Of a DNA stretch of 64,000 nt, positions 49,711 through 59,119 are shown in pieces. Within the stretch, counting starts at the first letter, position 1; every line of letters begins with the position of its first letter. The position numbers and the translations under genes were made by a program. The DNA comes from Haloarchaeobius amylolyticus (lineage in GTDB: Archaea; Halobacteriota; Halobacteria; Halobacteriales; Natrialbaceae), in NCBI RefSeq assembly GCF_026616195.1, contig NZ_JANHDH010000002.1:620001-684000 (forward strand). Reading direction: 5' to 3'. The notes under the pieces are model-generated. The model was not told where the DNA came from, searched no databases, and saw only the letters and a list, made by a program, of their open reading frames with translations.

Positions 49711-51120
49711 TCAGTCGGAGTGGTCGGCGACCGGACTCTCGCCGCCGATGGACTCCTTCGCGCGGTTCGCCGTCCACTGGAAGGTCCGCGCGAGTTCGGC
49801 GCGGCGCCGCCAGAACATCACGACGGCGATGGCGACGTAGACCACGGTGTAGGCGTAGAGGATGGCCATGCTGAGTTCGGTCGCCTCGGCTGCCGAGGTC
49901 GTCAGGATGACGGCGTACTCGGCGATGACCTGGGTGGAGAACAGGACCAGCAGGAGGACGGCCTCGCGGACGCTGATCTCGAAGTTCGTGATGATGGCGA
50001 TGGCGAAGAGGCTCTGGGCGGCCGTGATCCAGATCTCGGCGGCCTGCTTCGAGTCGAACGGGAGCGTGCCGACCTCGCCGAGCGCGAAGCTGTAGACGAT
50101 GGCCAGCGTCCCGATGAGCAGGGTCCACTGGTTGAGCTTCGAGGAGATGAGCGCGTTGAACCCGGCCGTCGACCGCGCCTTGTTGACGAGGTAGGCGACG
50201 ACGATGAGTTCGGGCGACTCGGAGGCCAGCGGGGCGATCCACTGTATCATGAAGAACGGTGGGACGCCGAGGTCCTTCCCGATGACCTCGAGGCCGTGGG
50301 CGAACGGGTGGACCGCGGTGTAGATGATGAACCCGGAGAACAGGAACAGGGTGATAGAGGAGAGCGCCCGGTAGGCGAACGGGAGTCGCTGGAGGTACGC
50401 CGGGACACCGACCTGCTCCTCGTGCTCTTCGACGTCTCCGCGGACGATGATGGCGATGTAGGCGATGTAGAGGCCGAGGAGGACGATGGTGTCGGCGATG
50501 CCGATGCCGCCGCGAAGCGGGACGAGGAACGCGAAGAGGGTCGCGCCGAGCAGGAAGACGATCTCGAGCCCGAGGTCGCGGTCCAGCGAGACGGTGTTCG
50601 CGAGGAAGCCGTCCTTCTCGGTCACGGAGGGGTCCTTCGCGGAACCGGCCCGGTAGACGGTGAAGAGAGCGATGCCGGACCAGCCGAGGCCGATGAGGAT
50701 ACGGTTCGCGCCGGTCATGTTCGCGACCGCGAGGTTCGCGTCGTGACAGGCCGCGGCGACCGGGGTCGCACCGTTCTCGATCTGCTGTTTGGTGAACTGG
50801 GCACAGGCTTCGGCGGTCGCCCCGCCGTCACCGGCGCCGAAGGCGTAGAGGGCGTCGACCGCGTACTCGGGTGCGACCGCGAGGACGGCGAGGACGGCGA
50901 TGGCGAAGGCGCGTGGCACGTCCTTCTCTGCCGTCTCCGCCCCCCAGGCGAGCATGAAGGAGGCACCGAGGACCGAGAGCCCACTCACCGCGACTGTCAT
51001 CAGGGGAGAGAAACCGAGTGTTTTCGGGCCACCGAGCGCCATCACGCCGACCCACGGCGCTGTGAGCAGGGCGGCGAAGACGAGGGCGGCCAGCGGATGC
51101 CGGAGCCGGTTCGTAACCAT
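49711..51120 (-). CDS. Sodium:calcium antiporter (CaCA family)
   Basis: A 469-residue membrane protein with ~11 spans. The two alpha repeats are VLAVAPEYAVDAL (first, about residue 80) and APLASESPELIVVAYLV (second, about 300), with the Glu/Pro/Glu pattern of the CaCA family. The loop 110-150 (GDGGATAEACAQFTKQQIENGATP) is extracellular with two Cys. Unlike typical Na/Ca exchangers, the central loop is short. It probably exports calcium or other cations. Start ATG at 51120; divergent from the Usp gene. Confidence 0.88.
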   Translation of the reverse strand: MVTNRLRHPLAALVFAALLTAPWVGVMALGGPKTLGFSPLMTVAVSGLSVLGASFMLAWGAETAEKDVPRAFAIAVLAVLAVAPEYAVDALYAFGAGDGGATAEACAQFTKQQIENGATPVAAACHDANLAVANMTGANRILIGLGWSGIALFTVYRAGSAKDPSVTEKDGFLANTVSLDRDLGLEIVFLLGATLFAFLVPLRGGIGIADTIVLLGLYIAYIAIIVRGDVEEHEEQVGVPAYLQRLPFAYRALSSITLFLFSGFIIYTAVHPFAHGLEVIGKDLGVPPFFMIQWIAPLASESPELIVVAYLVNKARSTAGFNALISSKLNQWTLLIGTLAIVYSFALGEVGTLPFDSKQAAEIWITAAQSLFAIAIITNFEISVREAVLLLVLFSTQVIAEYAVILTTSAAEATELSMAILYAYTVVYVAIAVVMFWRRRAELARTFQWTANRAKESIGGESPVADHSD

Positions 51121-51291
51121 GTCTGAACGGTTCGCAATCTCGTAGGTAATGCTTGTGGTTTCACGAAGCCCCTTGTGTCAGGCGGTCGCACCGCGCGTGA
51201 GCGGCGGTTCCCCGGTACCCGTGGCGCTCCCGCCGCCGGAGAATACTGCACACGATTTTTGTACCGACTCGGCGAACCTCCACCGAGAGAC

Positions 51292-52134
51292 ATGTTCGAG
51301 CAAGTCGTCATCGCAGTAGACGGGAGCGAGTGTGCGTCCCGGGCCGCCCAGGCGGGCGTCGCACTCGCGGACACCTACGGGGCCCGGGTCACGGCCGTCG
51401 CAGCAGCACACGAGGAACTCGACCAGGCGGCGGCACGGGACATCCTCGACGAGGTGGAGGAACTCGGCGCCGACGCCGGGGTCCCCGTCGAGGCACACGT
51501 CGTGGTCGACCGCCCCTCCCACGCCATCGTCGACATCGCCGACCGGTTCGACGCGGACCTCGTCGTCATGGGTCGGCACGGGAACAGCGGCATCCGGGAC
51601 CGGCTGTTCGGGAGCGTCACCAACCGCGTCCTCAGGACGGCGAAACGCGACGTGCTGACGGTCCCGGCCAGCGACGAGCAGGTCGAGGAGTTCGAGACCA
51701 TCCTCATGCCGACCGACGGGAGCAAGGCCGCGAGCCGGGCCGTCGCACCTGCGACCGACCTCGCGGACCGGTACGGTGCGGCACTGCACCTCCTCACCGT
51801 GGTCGACGTGGCGATGGAGGCCGGGCCGTTCAGTGCCGGCGGCGTCGACAGGGAGTACGTCGAGCGGCTCCTCGCGGACGCCATGACGGAGCTGGAGGAC
51901 CTCGCGGACGAGTACGCCGCCGAGGCCGCGACCGACGTCGAGTTCGAGCTGGCAACTCGTTCGGGCATCCCGAGCGAGGGCATCGCGGCCTACGTCGACG
52001 AGAACGACGTGGACCTCGTGGTCATCGCGTCGACGGGCGAGTCGAGCCTCGCCGGTCAGTTCCTCGGGAGTACGGCCGACCGCGTCCTGCGGCTCGTCGA
52101 CGAACCGGTCCTCGTGGTCCACCCCCGGCGCTGA
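51292..52134 (+). CDS. Tandem-domain universal stress protein
   Basis: A 280-residue Usp with two copies of the domain. Domain 1 (about 1-140): [16 protein letters not shown], and the ATP-binding set [21 protein letters not shown] (GxxG...GS). Domain 2 (about 142-280): [15 protein letters not shown] and [21 protein letters not shown], partly conserved. Tandem Usps bind nucleotides and respond to stress or growth conditions; the target is unknown. Start ATG at 51292. The next gene aroE begins 55 nt downstream. Confidence 0.93.
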   Translation: MFEQVVIAVDGSECASRAAQAGVALADTYGARVTAVAAAHEELDQAAARDILDEVEELGADAGVPVEAHVVVDRPSHAIVDIADRFDADLVVMGRHGNSGIRDRLFGSVTNRVLRTAKRDVLTVPASDEQVEEFETILMPTDGSKAASRAVAPATDLADRYGAALHLLTVVDVAMEAGPFSAGGVDREYVERLLADAMTELEDLADEYAAEAATDVEFELATRSGIPSEGIAAYVDENDVDLVVIASTGESSLAGQFLGSTADRVLRLVDEPVLVVHPRR

Positions 52135-52189
52135 GCGAGTGCTGCCGGCGGCGGACGATTTTTGCCCGCCCGACGCGTCCCCACCGCGT

Positions 52190-53005
52190 ATGCAGGTCTT
52201 CGGACTCCTCGGCAACCCCGTCGGACACTCGCTGTCGCCACCGATGCACGAGGCGGCCTACGAGGTGTACGACATGGACGCCCGCTACGTGACGTTCGAG
52301 CCGGCTCCCGAGCACCTCGCGACCGCCGTCGAGGGCGCCGAGGCACTCGGTATCAGCGGCCTGAACGTCACCATCCCGTTCAAGCAGGACGTGCTGTCGC
52401 TGGTCGAACCGGACGACCTCGCGGCCCGCATCGGCGCGGTGAACACTGTCGACTTCTCCGGCGACACGCCCACCGGGCACAACACCGACGCCGACGGGGC
52501 CCGCCGTGCGCTCGAAGAACAGGGCGATGCGTCTCTCGACGGCGCGACAGCGGTCGTCGTCGGGGCTGGCGGGGCCGGCCGTGCGGTGGCCTTCGCGCTG
52601 GCGGACGCCGGCAGCACCGTCCACGTCGCGAACCGGACCGTCGAGCGCGCGACGGCCCTCGCCGCGGACGTACCGGGTGCCAGCGGCCACGGCCTCGACG
52701 CGCTCACCGACCTCGTCCCGGAGGCGGACGTGCTCGTCAACGCGACCAGCGTCGGCATGGAAGCGAACGAATCGCCGGTTCCCGCCGAGGCGCTCCATGG
52801 TGACCTCGTGGTCCTCGACGCGGTCTACAGCCCGCTGGAGACGCGATTGCTGAAGGAGGCCGCGGCTCGCGGCGCGACGACGGTCGACGGCGCCTGGATG
52901 CTGTTGTATCAGGGAGCTATCGCGTTCGAGCGCTGGACCGGCCGCGACGCCCCCATCGCCGAGATGAACGAAGCGCTGCGAACCGGCCTGCGAGGCGACA
53001 GGTAG
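52190..53005 (+). CDS. aroE: Shikimate 5-dehydrogenase
   Basis: A 271-residue enzyme converting 3-dehydroshikimate and NADPH to shikimate. Substrate site [18 protein letters not shown] (about residue 8), [12 protein letters not shown] (catalytic Lys, about 64), AVNTVD and NTDADG (Asp, about 100), NADP site [20 protein letters not shown] (about 125) and NATSVGM. Length fits. Start ATG at 52190. It lies upstream of pabB/pabA/pabC, which also draw on chorismate, so these genes sit together in aromatic metabolism. Confidence 0.96.
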   Translation: MQVFGLLGNPVGHSLSPPMHEAAYEVYDMDARYVTFEPAPEHLATAVEGAEALGISGLNVTIPFKQDVLSLVEPDDLAARIGAVNTVDFSGDTPTGHNTDADGARRALEEQGDASLDGATAVVVGAGGAGRAVAFALADAGSTVHVANRTVERATALAADVPGASGHGLDALTDLVPEADVLVNATSVGMEANESPVPAEALHGDLVVLDAVYSPLETRLLKEAAARGATTVDGAWMLLYQGAIAFERWTGRDAPIAEMNEALRTGLRGDR

Positions 53006-53040
53006 CGGGTTTAAGTACCGCCACACGATACTCCCCTGTA

Positions 53041-53784
53041 ATGGCACTGCTCAAGAAGTTGAAGTCGCTGCTGGGGCTGGACGACGACTCCCAGCCACGG
53101 TCCTCGCGAGACGTCGGTGTCACCGTGGAGAAAGAGCGGCGTGAGCCCTCGACAGCGGACGAGACGACGAGTACCGAGACGGCAGAGGCAGCGGCCGAGA
53201 CCACGGCCGAGTCCGAATCGTCCACCGAGCCGGCGACGGAAGCCGCCGAGCCGGCCGAGACGAGCGAGCCAGCCGAGCCGGACGCCGGCGAGGCGGCGGC
53301 CGACGAACCGACCGAACCCGCAGTCGAGGAAGCGGAACCCGAGGCGGAGCCGGTGTCCGAGGCGGAGCCGGAGTCCGACACCGAACCCGAGGCAGAACCG
53401 GAGTCCGACACCGAACCCGAGGCAGAACCGGAGTCCGACACCGAACCCGAGGCAGAACCGGAGTCCGAGGCGGAACCGGAGCCCGAGACCGAATCCGAGG
53501 CAGAACCGGTATCCGACGCGGAGGCGGACACCGAACCCGACACGGACGCCGGGGAGGACACCGAGGCCGAAGCGGCACCGGCCGAGGACGAACCCGAGGA
53601 ACCGTCCGAACCGACCGACGACATCAAGGGCATCGGCCCGGCGTACGCCGAGCGGCTGGCCGGGGCCGGCATCGAGACCGTCGCCGACCTCGCCGACGCC
53701 GACCCGGACGAGGTCGCCGAACAGACCGACATCTCCGCGACCCGTATCGAGCAGTGGGTCAAGCGGGCTCGCGCCCGCCGCTAG
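53041..53784 (+). CDS. Helix-hairpin-helix protein with long acidic repeat
   Basis: A 247-residue protein. The first ~20 residues ([17 protein letters not shown]) are amphipathic. Residues ~45-190 are a disordered Glu/Pro/Ala/Asp repeat, including three perfect 10-residue units ([10 protein letters not shown]) encoded by three identical 30-bp DNA repeats. The C-terminal domain ([32 protein letters not shown]) is a helix-hairpin-helix with DNA-binding potential, ending in RARARR. Function unknown; a DNA- or RNA-bound protein with an acidic brush is likely. Box TTTAAGTACC is 31 nt before the ATG. Confidence 0.85.
   Translation: MALLKKLKSLLGLDDDSQPRSSRDVGVTVEKERREPSTADETTSTETAEAAAETTAESESSTEPATEAAEPAETSEPAEPDAGEAAADEPTEPAVEEAEPEAEPVSEAEPESDTEPEAEPESDTEPEAEPESDTEPEAEPESEAEPEPETESEAEPVSDAEADTEPDTDAGEDTEAEAAPAEDEPEEPSEPTDDIKGIGPAYAERLAGAGIETVADLADADPDEVAEQTDISATRIEQWVKRARARR
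53371..53460 (+). repeat. Three perfect 30-bp tandem repeats in the coding region
   Basis: The unit begins GAGTCCGACACCGAACCCGA and ends GGCAGAACCG. Its three copies (53371-53400, 53401-53430, 53431-53460) are identical, then a degenerate fourth follows. They encode the acidic [10 protein letters not shown]. Identity at synonymous sites points to recent expansion or homogenisation by slippage or recombination. Confidence 0.9.
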
Positions 53785-53830
53785 GCCGGAAACCGCAACA
53801 CGGTTACGTCCAGTTCTCCTTCTGCAGGAC

Positions 53831-55348
53831 ATGACCGACCCCCGCGTCGTGACCAGTCGCGAGGCGTTCGCCTCGACGGCGGCGGACGCTCCGCCGGGGG
53901 CACGCGTCCCGGTCGAGGTCCGGGTGCGCGTGGACGACCCGTTCGACGCGTATCGACGGGCCCGCGGCGACGAGTGGAACACCTACGTCGAGACCACCGG
54001 TGGGCAGCCCGGCTGGGGCTACTTCGCGGTCGACCCCGTCGACGCCATGACCGTCTCGGCCGACGCCGAGACGCTGACGACCGATGCTGGCCCACGCGAG
54101 TCCGCGACGCTGGCCGCATTGCAGGGTCTCCTCGACGGCGAGACGCTCGCCCGTGGCGACTGTGACGTGCCGTACCCCTGCGGGGCCATCGGCTGGCTCT
54201 CCTACGACGTCGCCCGGGAACTCGAATCGCTCCCCGACTCGGCCGTCGACGACCGACAGCTCCCCCACCTGCAGGTCGGGGTGTACGACCGCATCGCCGC
54301 CTGGGAGGACCCCCGGGAGGGCGAGGAGACCACGCTCAGGATCACCGCCTGCCCGGTCGTGGACGCGTTCGACGACGCCGAGGCGGCGTTCGACCACGGT
54401 CGCGAGCACGCCCTCGCCCTCGCGGCGCGTGCGACCACCGGCGACCCCGGGTTCGGGGAGCCGCCGAAAGACCAGAACGACGCGACCTTCGAGAGCGACT
54501 GCGGCCGCGAGGCCTACGCCGACAGGGTCCGGGCAGTGAAGGAGTACGTCCACGCCGGCGACACCTTCCAGGCGAACGTCTCCCAGCGCCTCGTCGCCCC
54601 GGCCGCGGTCCACCCCGTCGCCGCCTACGACGCGCTCCGGGCCGTGAACCCGGCGCCGTACTCGGGGCTGTTCGAGTTCCCCGGCGTCGACCTCGTGAGC
54701 GCGAGCCCGGAACTCCTGCTGGACCGCGACGGCGAGTTCGTCCGGACCGAACCCATCGCCGGGACTCGCCCGCGTGGGCACACCCCCGAGGAGGACGACG
54801 ACCTCGCGGCCGACCTCACCAGCGACGAGAAGGAACGCGCCGAGCACGCGATGCTGGTCGACCTCGAGCGCAACGACCTCGGGAAGGTGTGCGAGTACGG
54901 GAGCGTCGAGGTGGCGGAGTACCGCCGCGTCGACCGCTACTCCGAGGTGATGCACCTCGTGTCGAACGTGACCGGCGACCTCCGGGCGGAGGCGACGCTC
55001 GCGGACGCCATCGCGGCGGTGTTCCCCGGCGGCACCATCACGGGTGCCCCGAAGCCGCGGACGATGGAGATCATCGACGAGCTGGAGTCGACCCGGCGCG
55101 GTCCCTACACCGGCAGCATGGGCCTGTTCGGGTTCGACGACCGGGCGACGCTCAACATCGTCATCCGGACGCTCGTCCGAACCGGCGGGGAGTACCACCT
55201 GCGCGTCGGGGCCGGCATCGTCCACGATTCGGTGCCGGAACGCGAGTACGAGGAGACACTGGACAAGGCTCGCGCCCTCGTCACGGCGGTCGACGAGGCA
55301 CTGGGCGACCGGGCTGGCCTGACCGTCGAGGGGGCGGACGATGACTGA
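53831..55348 (+). CDS. pabB: Aminodeoxychorismate synthase component I (PabB-like)
   Basis: A 505-residue chorismate-binding enzyme. Core motifs: [13 protein letters not shown] (about 245), PIAGTRPRG (about 315), [11 protein letters not shown] (about 345), [17 protein letters not shown] and [22 protein letters not shown] (about 395). The sequence alone cannot separate anthranilate synthase TrpE from PabB. Here the order pabB-pabA-pabC, with an aminotransferase-class lyase downstream, indicates p-aminobenzoate synthesis for folate or methanopterin-type cofactors. The stop overlaps pabA by 8 nt. Start ATG at 53831; GGTTACGTCC about 27 nt upstream. Confidence 0.87.
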   Translation: MTDPRVVTSREAFASTAADAPPGARVPVEVRVRVDDPFDAYRRARGDEWNTYVETTGGQPGWGYFAVDPVDAMTVSADAETLTTDAGPRESATLAALQGLLDGETLARGDCDVPYPCGAIGWLSYDVARELESLPDSAVDDRQLPHLQVGVYDRIAAWEDPREGEETTLRITACPVVDAFDDAEAAFDHGREHALALAARATTGDPGFGEPPKDQNDATFESDCGREAYADRVRAVKEYVHAGDTFQANVSQRLVAPAAVHPVAAYDALRAVNPAPYSGLFEFPGVDLVSASPELLLDRDGEFVRTEPIAGTRPRGHTPEEDDDLAADLTSDEKERAEHAMLVDLERNDLGKVCEYGSVEVAEYRRVDRYSEVMHLVSNVTGDLRAEATLADAIAAVFPGGTITGAPKPRTMEIIDELESTRRGPYTGSMGLFGFDDRATLNIVIRTLVRTGGEYHLRVGAGIVHDSVPEREYEETLDKARALVTAVDEALGDRAGLTVEGADDD

Positions 55349-55964
55349 GATACTCGTCGTCGACAACTACGACTCGTTCGTCTACAACCTCGTCCAGTAC
55401 GTGGGCGAGCTGGCGGACAGCGTGGTCGTCCGGCGGAACGACGCCATCGACGTGGCCGACGTCGAGGCACTCGACCCCGACGGCATCGTCGTCTCGCCGG
55501 GACCCGGGACCCCCGCCGAGGCGGGCGTCTCCATCCCGGTGTTCCGCGACCTCGCGTACCCGACCCTCGGAGTCTGTCTGGGCCACCAGGCGCTCTGTGC
55601 GGCCAACGGTGCACCCGTGGTCCACGCCCCCGACGTGGTCCACGGCAAGCCCTCGGTCATCACCCACGACGGGCGGGGCATCTTCTCGGACGTGCCCGAC
55701 CGCATCCGCGTCGGGCGCTATCACTCGCTGGCGGTCGAGCGGACAGACCTCCCCGACACGCTGGTCGAGACCGCCGCGACCGACGACGAACGTGACGTGC
55801 TGATGGCGGTCCGCCACCGCGAGAAGCCCCACGTCGGCGTGCAGTTCCATCCGGAGAGCATCCTCACGGGCGACGTGAGCGAACCGGAAGCCGGCACGCA
55901 CCTGTCGCTGCGCGTCGGCAAGCGACTCGTTGCGACCTTCATCGAACAATGCGATACCACGTAG
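55341..55964 (+). CDS. pabA: Glutamine amidotransferase subunit (PabA/TrpG-like)
   Basis: A 207-residue class I amidotransferase. [17 protein letters not shown] (about 9), [27 protein letters not shown] (nucleophile Cys, about 78) and [11 protein letters not shown] (His/Glu, about 172). It supplies ammonia from glutamine to PabB. The start overlaps pabB by 8 nt and the end overlaps pabC by 16 nt, so all three are translationally coupled. It may also serve TrpE in this organism, as many archaea share the subunit. Confidence 0.9.
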   Translation: MTEILVVDNYDSFVYNLVQYVGELADSVVVRRNDAIDVADVEALDPDGIVVSPGPGTPAEAGVSIPVFRDLAYPTLGVCLGHQALCAANGAPVVHAPDVVHGKPSVITHDGRGIFSDVPDRIRVGRYHSLAVERTDLPDTLVETAATDDERDVLMAVRHREKPHVGVQFHPESILTGDVSEPEAGTHLSLRVGKRLVATFIEQCDTT

Positions 55965-56878
55965 ACGGCGAACTCGTCCCGGCCGAGGACGCGAGCGTCA
56001 GCGTCCGCGACCGGGGGTTCCAGTACGGCGATGCAGCGTTCGAGACGATGCGGGCCTACGGCGGCGACGTGTTCGAGTGGGCGGCACACGCCGACCGGTT
56101 GCGCCGCTCCTGCGAGACGCTCGGGTTCGAACACGGGTTCTCCGACGGGGAACTCCGCGCTCGCATCGACGAGACGCTCGCGGCGAACGACCTCGACGAC
56201 GCCTACGTCAAGCTCTCGGTGACCCGCGGTGTCCAGCCGGGGACGCTGGCACCGAAACCCGAGGTCGACCCGACCGTCGTCGTCATCGTCAAACCGCTCC
56301 CGCGGGGCGGGAAGGGAAGCGAGCCCGTCTGGGACGGGCCGGCCACGCTCCAGACGACGAAGACACGCAAACCGCCGGCGAACGCGCTCCCACCGGGCGC
56401 GAAGACCCACAACTACCTGAACGGCATCCTCGCCCGGAACGAGCTGGTCGAGGACGCCGACGAGGCCCTGCTCCGCGACCAGGAGGGTAACGTCTGCGAG
56501 GGCGCGACGAGCAACCTCTTCTTCGTCAACGACCACGGCCTGCACACCCCGAGTGCAGAGCTGCCGCTCCTGCCGGGCATCACCCGGAAGGTGGTCCTCG
56601 AACTCGCCGACGAGGAGGGTATCCCGGTGTGGCAGGACCGCTACGCGCTGGAGGACGTGCGGACCGCCGACGAGGCGTTCCTGACGAACTCGACGTGGGA
56701 GCTCCGGCCGGTGGCGACGGTCGACGGGCTGGACGTGGGTGGTGGGCCCGTCACCGACCTGCTCCGGAGCAAGTTCGCGGCACTCGTCGAGCGTCGCCAC
56801 TACGATGGTGAACGACTGGCGGCCGGAGCCGGGACACCCACGGGGTCGGGAGCCGAAGGTTCGAAGGACCCAGAATAG
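55949..56878 (+). CDS. pabC: Aminodeoxychorismate lyase-type class IV aminotransferase
   Basis: A 309-residue PLP enzyme of the BCAT/ADCL fold. [34 protein letters not shown] (about 1-35) is the typical N terminus. LPPGAKTHNYLNGILARNELVEDAD holds the Schiff-base Lys (about 152), and VCEGATSNLFFVND (about 185) and LPGITRKVVLELA follow. By position it turns 4-amino-4-deoxychorismate into p-aminobenzoate; the fold also allows D- or branched-chain aminotransferase activity. Start ATG at 55949. Its stop codon's last base (56878) coincides with the 3' end of antisense RNA element B. Confidence 0.88.
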   Translation: MRYHVDGELVPAEDASVSVRDRGFQYGDAAFETMRAYGGDVFEWAAHADRLRRSCETLGFEHGFSDGELRARIDETLAANDLDDAYVKLSVTRGVQPGTLAPKPEVDPTVVVIVKPLPRGGKGSEPVWDGPATLQTTKTRKPPANALPPGAKTHNYLNGILARNELVEDADEALLRDQEGNVCEGATSNLFFVNDHGLHTPSAELPLLPGITRKVVLELADEEGIPVWQDRYALEDVRTADEAFLTNSTWELRPVATVDGLDVGGGPVTDLLRSKFAALVERRHYDGERLAAGAGTPTGSGAEGSKDPE

Positions 56879-56955
56879 CGAACAGGCGACGCGATTTCGA
56901 GACCACGCGCGGGGGCGTCGCGCAACCGCGGACCGGGCGTGGCGGCTCAGTGCAC
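56878..56955 (-). ncRNA. Putative structured RNA, copy B (start-X-stop and pseudoknot)
   Basis: A 78-nt element on the minus strand. It opens GTG CAC TGA (56955-56947). Stem 1 pairs CCACGC (56942-56937) with GCGTGG (56908-56903), 6 pairs plus a flanking G-U. The loop holds CCGGTCCGCGGTTGC, nearly the loop of copy C, then GCGACGC (56921-56915), complementary over 7 bases to GCGTCGC (56892-56886). CTGTTCGC begins at 56885, directly after. It fills the gap between the convergent pabC and the saccharopine dehydrogenase-like gene, ending antisense on the last base of the pabC stop. Confidence 0.72.
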
Positions 56956-56985
56956 GCCGACGCTGGCCGCGGCTTCCTATGTGAA
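56956..56985 (-). promoter_or_regulatory. Shared-class promoter of RNA element B
   Basis: TTCACATAG (a weaker box), then GAAGCCGCGGCCAGC and six bases, to GTG at 56955, again 30 nt. It lies six bases after the stop of the minus-strand gene at 56992. Confidence 0.65.
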
Positions 56986-56991
56986 TCCTCG

Positions 56992-58047
56992 TCAGGTCCC
57001 GCCGACGTCGACCCGCTCGACCCCGTCGATCTCGAGGACGAGGTCCCTCCCGTAGGCCGTCGAGGGGGTCTGGTAGCCGGTCTCGACGTCCCCGTCGAGG
57101 GCGCGCTTCGCGGTGAGCAGCGCCGTGTCGCGGGTCAGCGCGTAGCCGTTCGGAGTCTCCAGTCGCGAGACGACCGTCTTCTGGCCGTCGGTCGCCTCGC
57201 CCCAGATCTCGCCGCGGCCCTCGCGGAGCTGTTCCTCGTCGGGGCCCTCGACGCGTCGGTCGACGAGCCACTTCAGCAGTTTCTGGGCGGGGCCGGCCCC
57301 GAGCAGAGGGGAGAGCTTCCGGAGCTTCCGGAGGCGGCCGATGGTCTTCGGGTGCGTCTCGGAGTACACCTGGATGTTGGGGATGCCGGTCGAGTGGTAG
57401 GCGGTCACCACGTCGCCCCAGGGGATGGTCATCGCGCTGCGCTCGCCGTAGCTGAACTCTATCTCGCGGTCGTCGTGGGCCTGCGGGACGTGGACGATCT
57501 CGCCGTCCTCCCTGACGACGCCGCCCTCGGCGATGTTCTCGACCATCGTCATCGCGGTCCCGCGGGACATCCCGCCGAGGCCACCGAGTGCCAGCGTGAG
57601 GTCGGTCGCGCTCGGCAGGCGGTCGTGGAGGTGCGCCGCGAGGCAGTCCGAGGGGACGACGTCGAAGCCGACGCCGGGGAGGAGCATGACGCCCGCGGCG
57701 TCGGCGTCCTCGTCGCGCGCGGCGATGTTCTGGAACACCTGCCACTCGCCGGTGATGTCGAGGTAGTGCGTCCCGGTCTGGATGCAGCCCTCGACGATGG
57801 GGTCGGCGGTGTGGGCGAAGGGGCCGGCGCAGTTCAGGACGACCTCGACGCCTTCGAGGTAGTCCGCGACGGTCCGGGGGTTCGTCGCCTCGAAGACGCG
57901 CGAGCGACAGCCGAGTTCCTCGGCCTGGTCGTGGACCTTCTCGGCGGTCCGACCAGCGAGGATGGGGTCGAGGCCGTCGACGGTGGCCTGCTGGGCGACG
58001 AGTCGGCCGGTGTAGCCGTAGGAGCCGTAGATGAGCAGGTCGGGCAT
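56992..58047 (-). CDS. Saccharopine dehydrogenase-like oxidoreductase
   Basis: A 351-residue NAD(P)-dependent enzyme. LLIYGSYGYTGRLVAQQA (about residue 5) is the dinucleotide site, with NCAGPFAHTADPIVEGCI (about 72) and LDITGEWQVFQNI. PGVGFDVVPSDCLAAHL and the long middle domain agree with the trans-enoyl reductase/saccharopine reductase-like superfamily. True lysine-pathway function is not established. The ATG at 58047 is preferred over a GTG three codons upstream. It is followed by the shared-class promoter of RNA B, and no operon partner is seen. Confidence 0.85.
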   Translation of the reverse strand: MPDLLIYGSYGYTGRLVAQQATVDGLDPILAGRTAEKVHDQAEELGCRSRVFEATNPRTVADYLEGVEVVLNCAGPFAHTADPIVEGCIQTGTHYLDITGEWQVFQNIAARDEDADAAGVMLLPGVGFDVVPSDCLAAHLHDRLPSATDLTLALGGLGGMSRGTAMTMVENIAEGGVVREDGEIVHVPQAHDDREIEFSYGERSAMTIPWGDVVTAYHSTGIPNIQVYSETHPKTIGRLRKLRKLSPLLGAGPAQKLLKWLVDRRVEGPDEEQLREGRGEIWGEATDGQKTVVSRLETPNGYALTRDTALLTAKRALDGDVETGYQTPSTAYGRDLVLEIDGVERVDVGGT

Positions 58048-58139
58048 AGGTGACACGCCTCACGCCGGGGACAAAAGCCTGCGTGAACCCGATGCCACGA
58101 CCGGTGCGTTCAAACCGGTCCACGCGTAACGGCCACTGC

Positions 58140-58559
58140 ATGGATGCGGACAGTCGCGTGACGACGGTCGAGGCGGTCCCGGAGGACGGGACCTTCCTGT
58201 TCACGGTGATGGAGGGGTTCGACGAGCGCGAGGTCGTCCTCACCAGACTCGGCGACGGTTCGGTACAGGCGTTCCTGAACTACTGTCAGCACTGGACCGA
58301 CGTGCGCCTCGACAAGGGCTCTGGCGGCACGGTCCGGGACGACGAACTGGTGTGTACGAGACACGCCGCCACCTTCCGCAAGGACGACGGGGTCTGCACC
58401 CACGGCCCCTGCGAGGGCGCGGTGCTGGAGCCGGTCGACGTGACGGTCGAGGACGGCGACGTCTACCTCACGGACGACGACTACCGGTTCGACCACGTGG
58501 GCAAGGCGAGCGACATCGACCTCTCCTCGGGCGGTCGTATCGGCTTCGACGGGCCCTGA
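58140..58559 (+). CDS. Rieske [2Fe-2S] domain protein
   Basis: A 139-residue small Rieske protein. The cluster ligands are Cys-x-His in NYCQHWTDV (about residue 43) and Cys-x-x-His in LVCTRHAATF (about 68), with the CEGAVLEPVDV loop near 95. Such soluble ferredoxin-like proteins carry electrons to dioxygenases, nitrite reductases or other oxidases. No signal peptide. TTCAAACC begins 31 nt before the ATG, fitting a leaderless mRNA. The next gene is convergent, 21 nt away. Confidence 0.9.
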   Translation: MDADSRVTTVEAVPEDGTFLFTVMEGFDEREVVLTRLGDGSVQAFLNYCQHWTDVRLDKGSGGTVRDDELVCTRHAATFRKDDGVCTHGPCEGAVLEPVDVTVEDGDVYLTDDDYRFDHVGKASDIDLSSGGRIGFDGP

Positions 58560-58580
58560 GGCGGCCGGTCGCCACGGTCG

Positions 58581-58871
58581 TCACTCGACGACGAACGCCG
58601 GCTCCTCAAGCGATTCGCTCTTGCACTCGGGACAGCGCGAGGGCCGGTTCAGGAGGTCGTCGAAGTCGGTGAACCCGCACTCCCGACACTCCGGCGGCGC
58701 CACGAGCAGTTGCTCGTCGGTGTTCTCGAGCGACTGCGAGATGTGCTCGACGTGGCGGAGCGCGGTGCCGGCTGTCACGTCGAACTCCGTGGCGAGCGCA
58801 CTCGGCGTGAGCGCGCCCTCGCGGAGTCTGTCGGTGATGCGCTGGCGGGTGGTCTCGTCGGCCTGGCGCAT
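58581..58871 (-). CDS. HTH and zinc-ribbon transcriptional regulator (COG3357-like)
   Basis: A 96-residue protein. An N-terminal winged-helix-like HTH (RQRITDRLREGALTPSALATEFDVTAGTALRHVEHI) and a C-terminal zinc ribbon with CREC and CPEC (about 62-85). I recall this as the archaeal COG3357 family of predicted regulators. The ATG at 58871 is preferred to the longer frame, whose additional residues (GTRDLPAWVRLTP) lack the acidic bias. The binding site is unknown; the region up to 59119 holds the next promoter. Confidence 0.82.
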   Translation of the reverse strand: MRQADETTRQRITDRLREGALTPSALATEFDVTAGTALRHVEHISQSLENTDEQLLVAPPECRECGFTDFDDLLNRPSRCPECKSESLEEPAFVVE

Positions 58872-59119
58872 GGGCGTGAGTCGGACCCACGCAGGTAAAT
58901 CTCTTGTTCCCACCGACCCCCGGGACCTACGTCGACCCGGTGATACACCCGGCGTGAGGGAGGTCTGGTGCCGATGGGGCGGCGGCCAGATATCGACAGA
59001 TCTGGGCGCGAGCGTGGGGGAGCGTCTCGAATTCGGCGCCGGCCGGGCGGCCGGGACACCCCGAAACTGGCCGACATGAAAGACAAAGACCTTAATGACG
59101 GCTGCAGAACGCGCGAGTA
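58872..59119. other. Divergent promoter region, no gene
   Basis: About 250 bases hold the promoters of the HTH gene and the sugar nucleotidyltransferase; CTTAAT lies 30 nt before the ATG at 59120. A 6-bp inverted repeat, CCAGAT/ATCTGG with 8-nt spacing (about 58987-59008), may be an operator. No open frame is credible. Confidence 0.4.

Noticed and set aside
48286-51126. Very long plus-strand open frame opposite dtdA and the antiporter (and similar at 5854-8109)
   Set aside because: High GC removes stops on the opposite strand; the sequence is Arg/Asp/Val-rich without domains, while the minus-strand genes have clear family motifs.
53371-53460. CRISPR-like repeats
   Set aside because: Repeats are directly adjacent without spacers and in frame in an acidic coding region.
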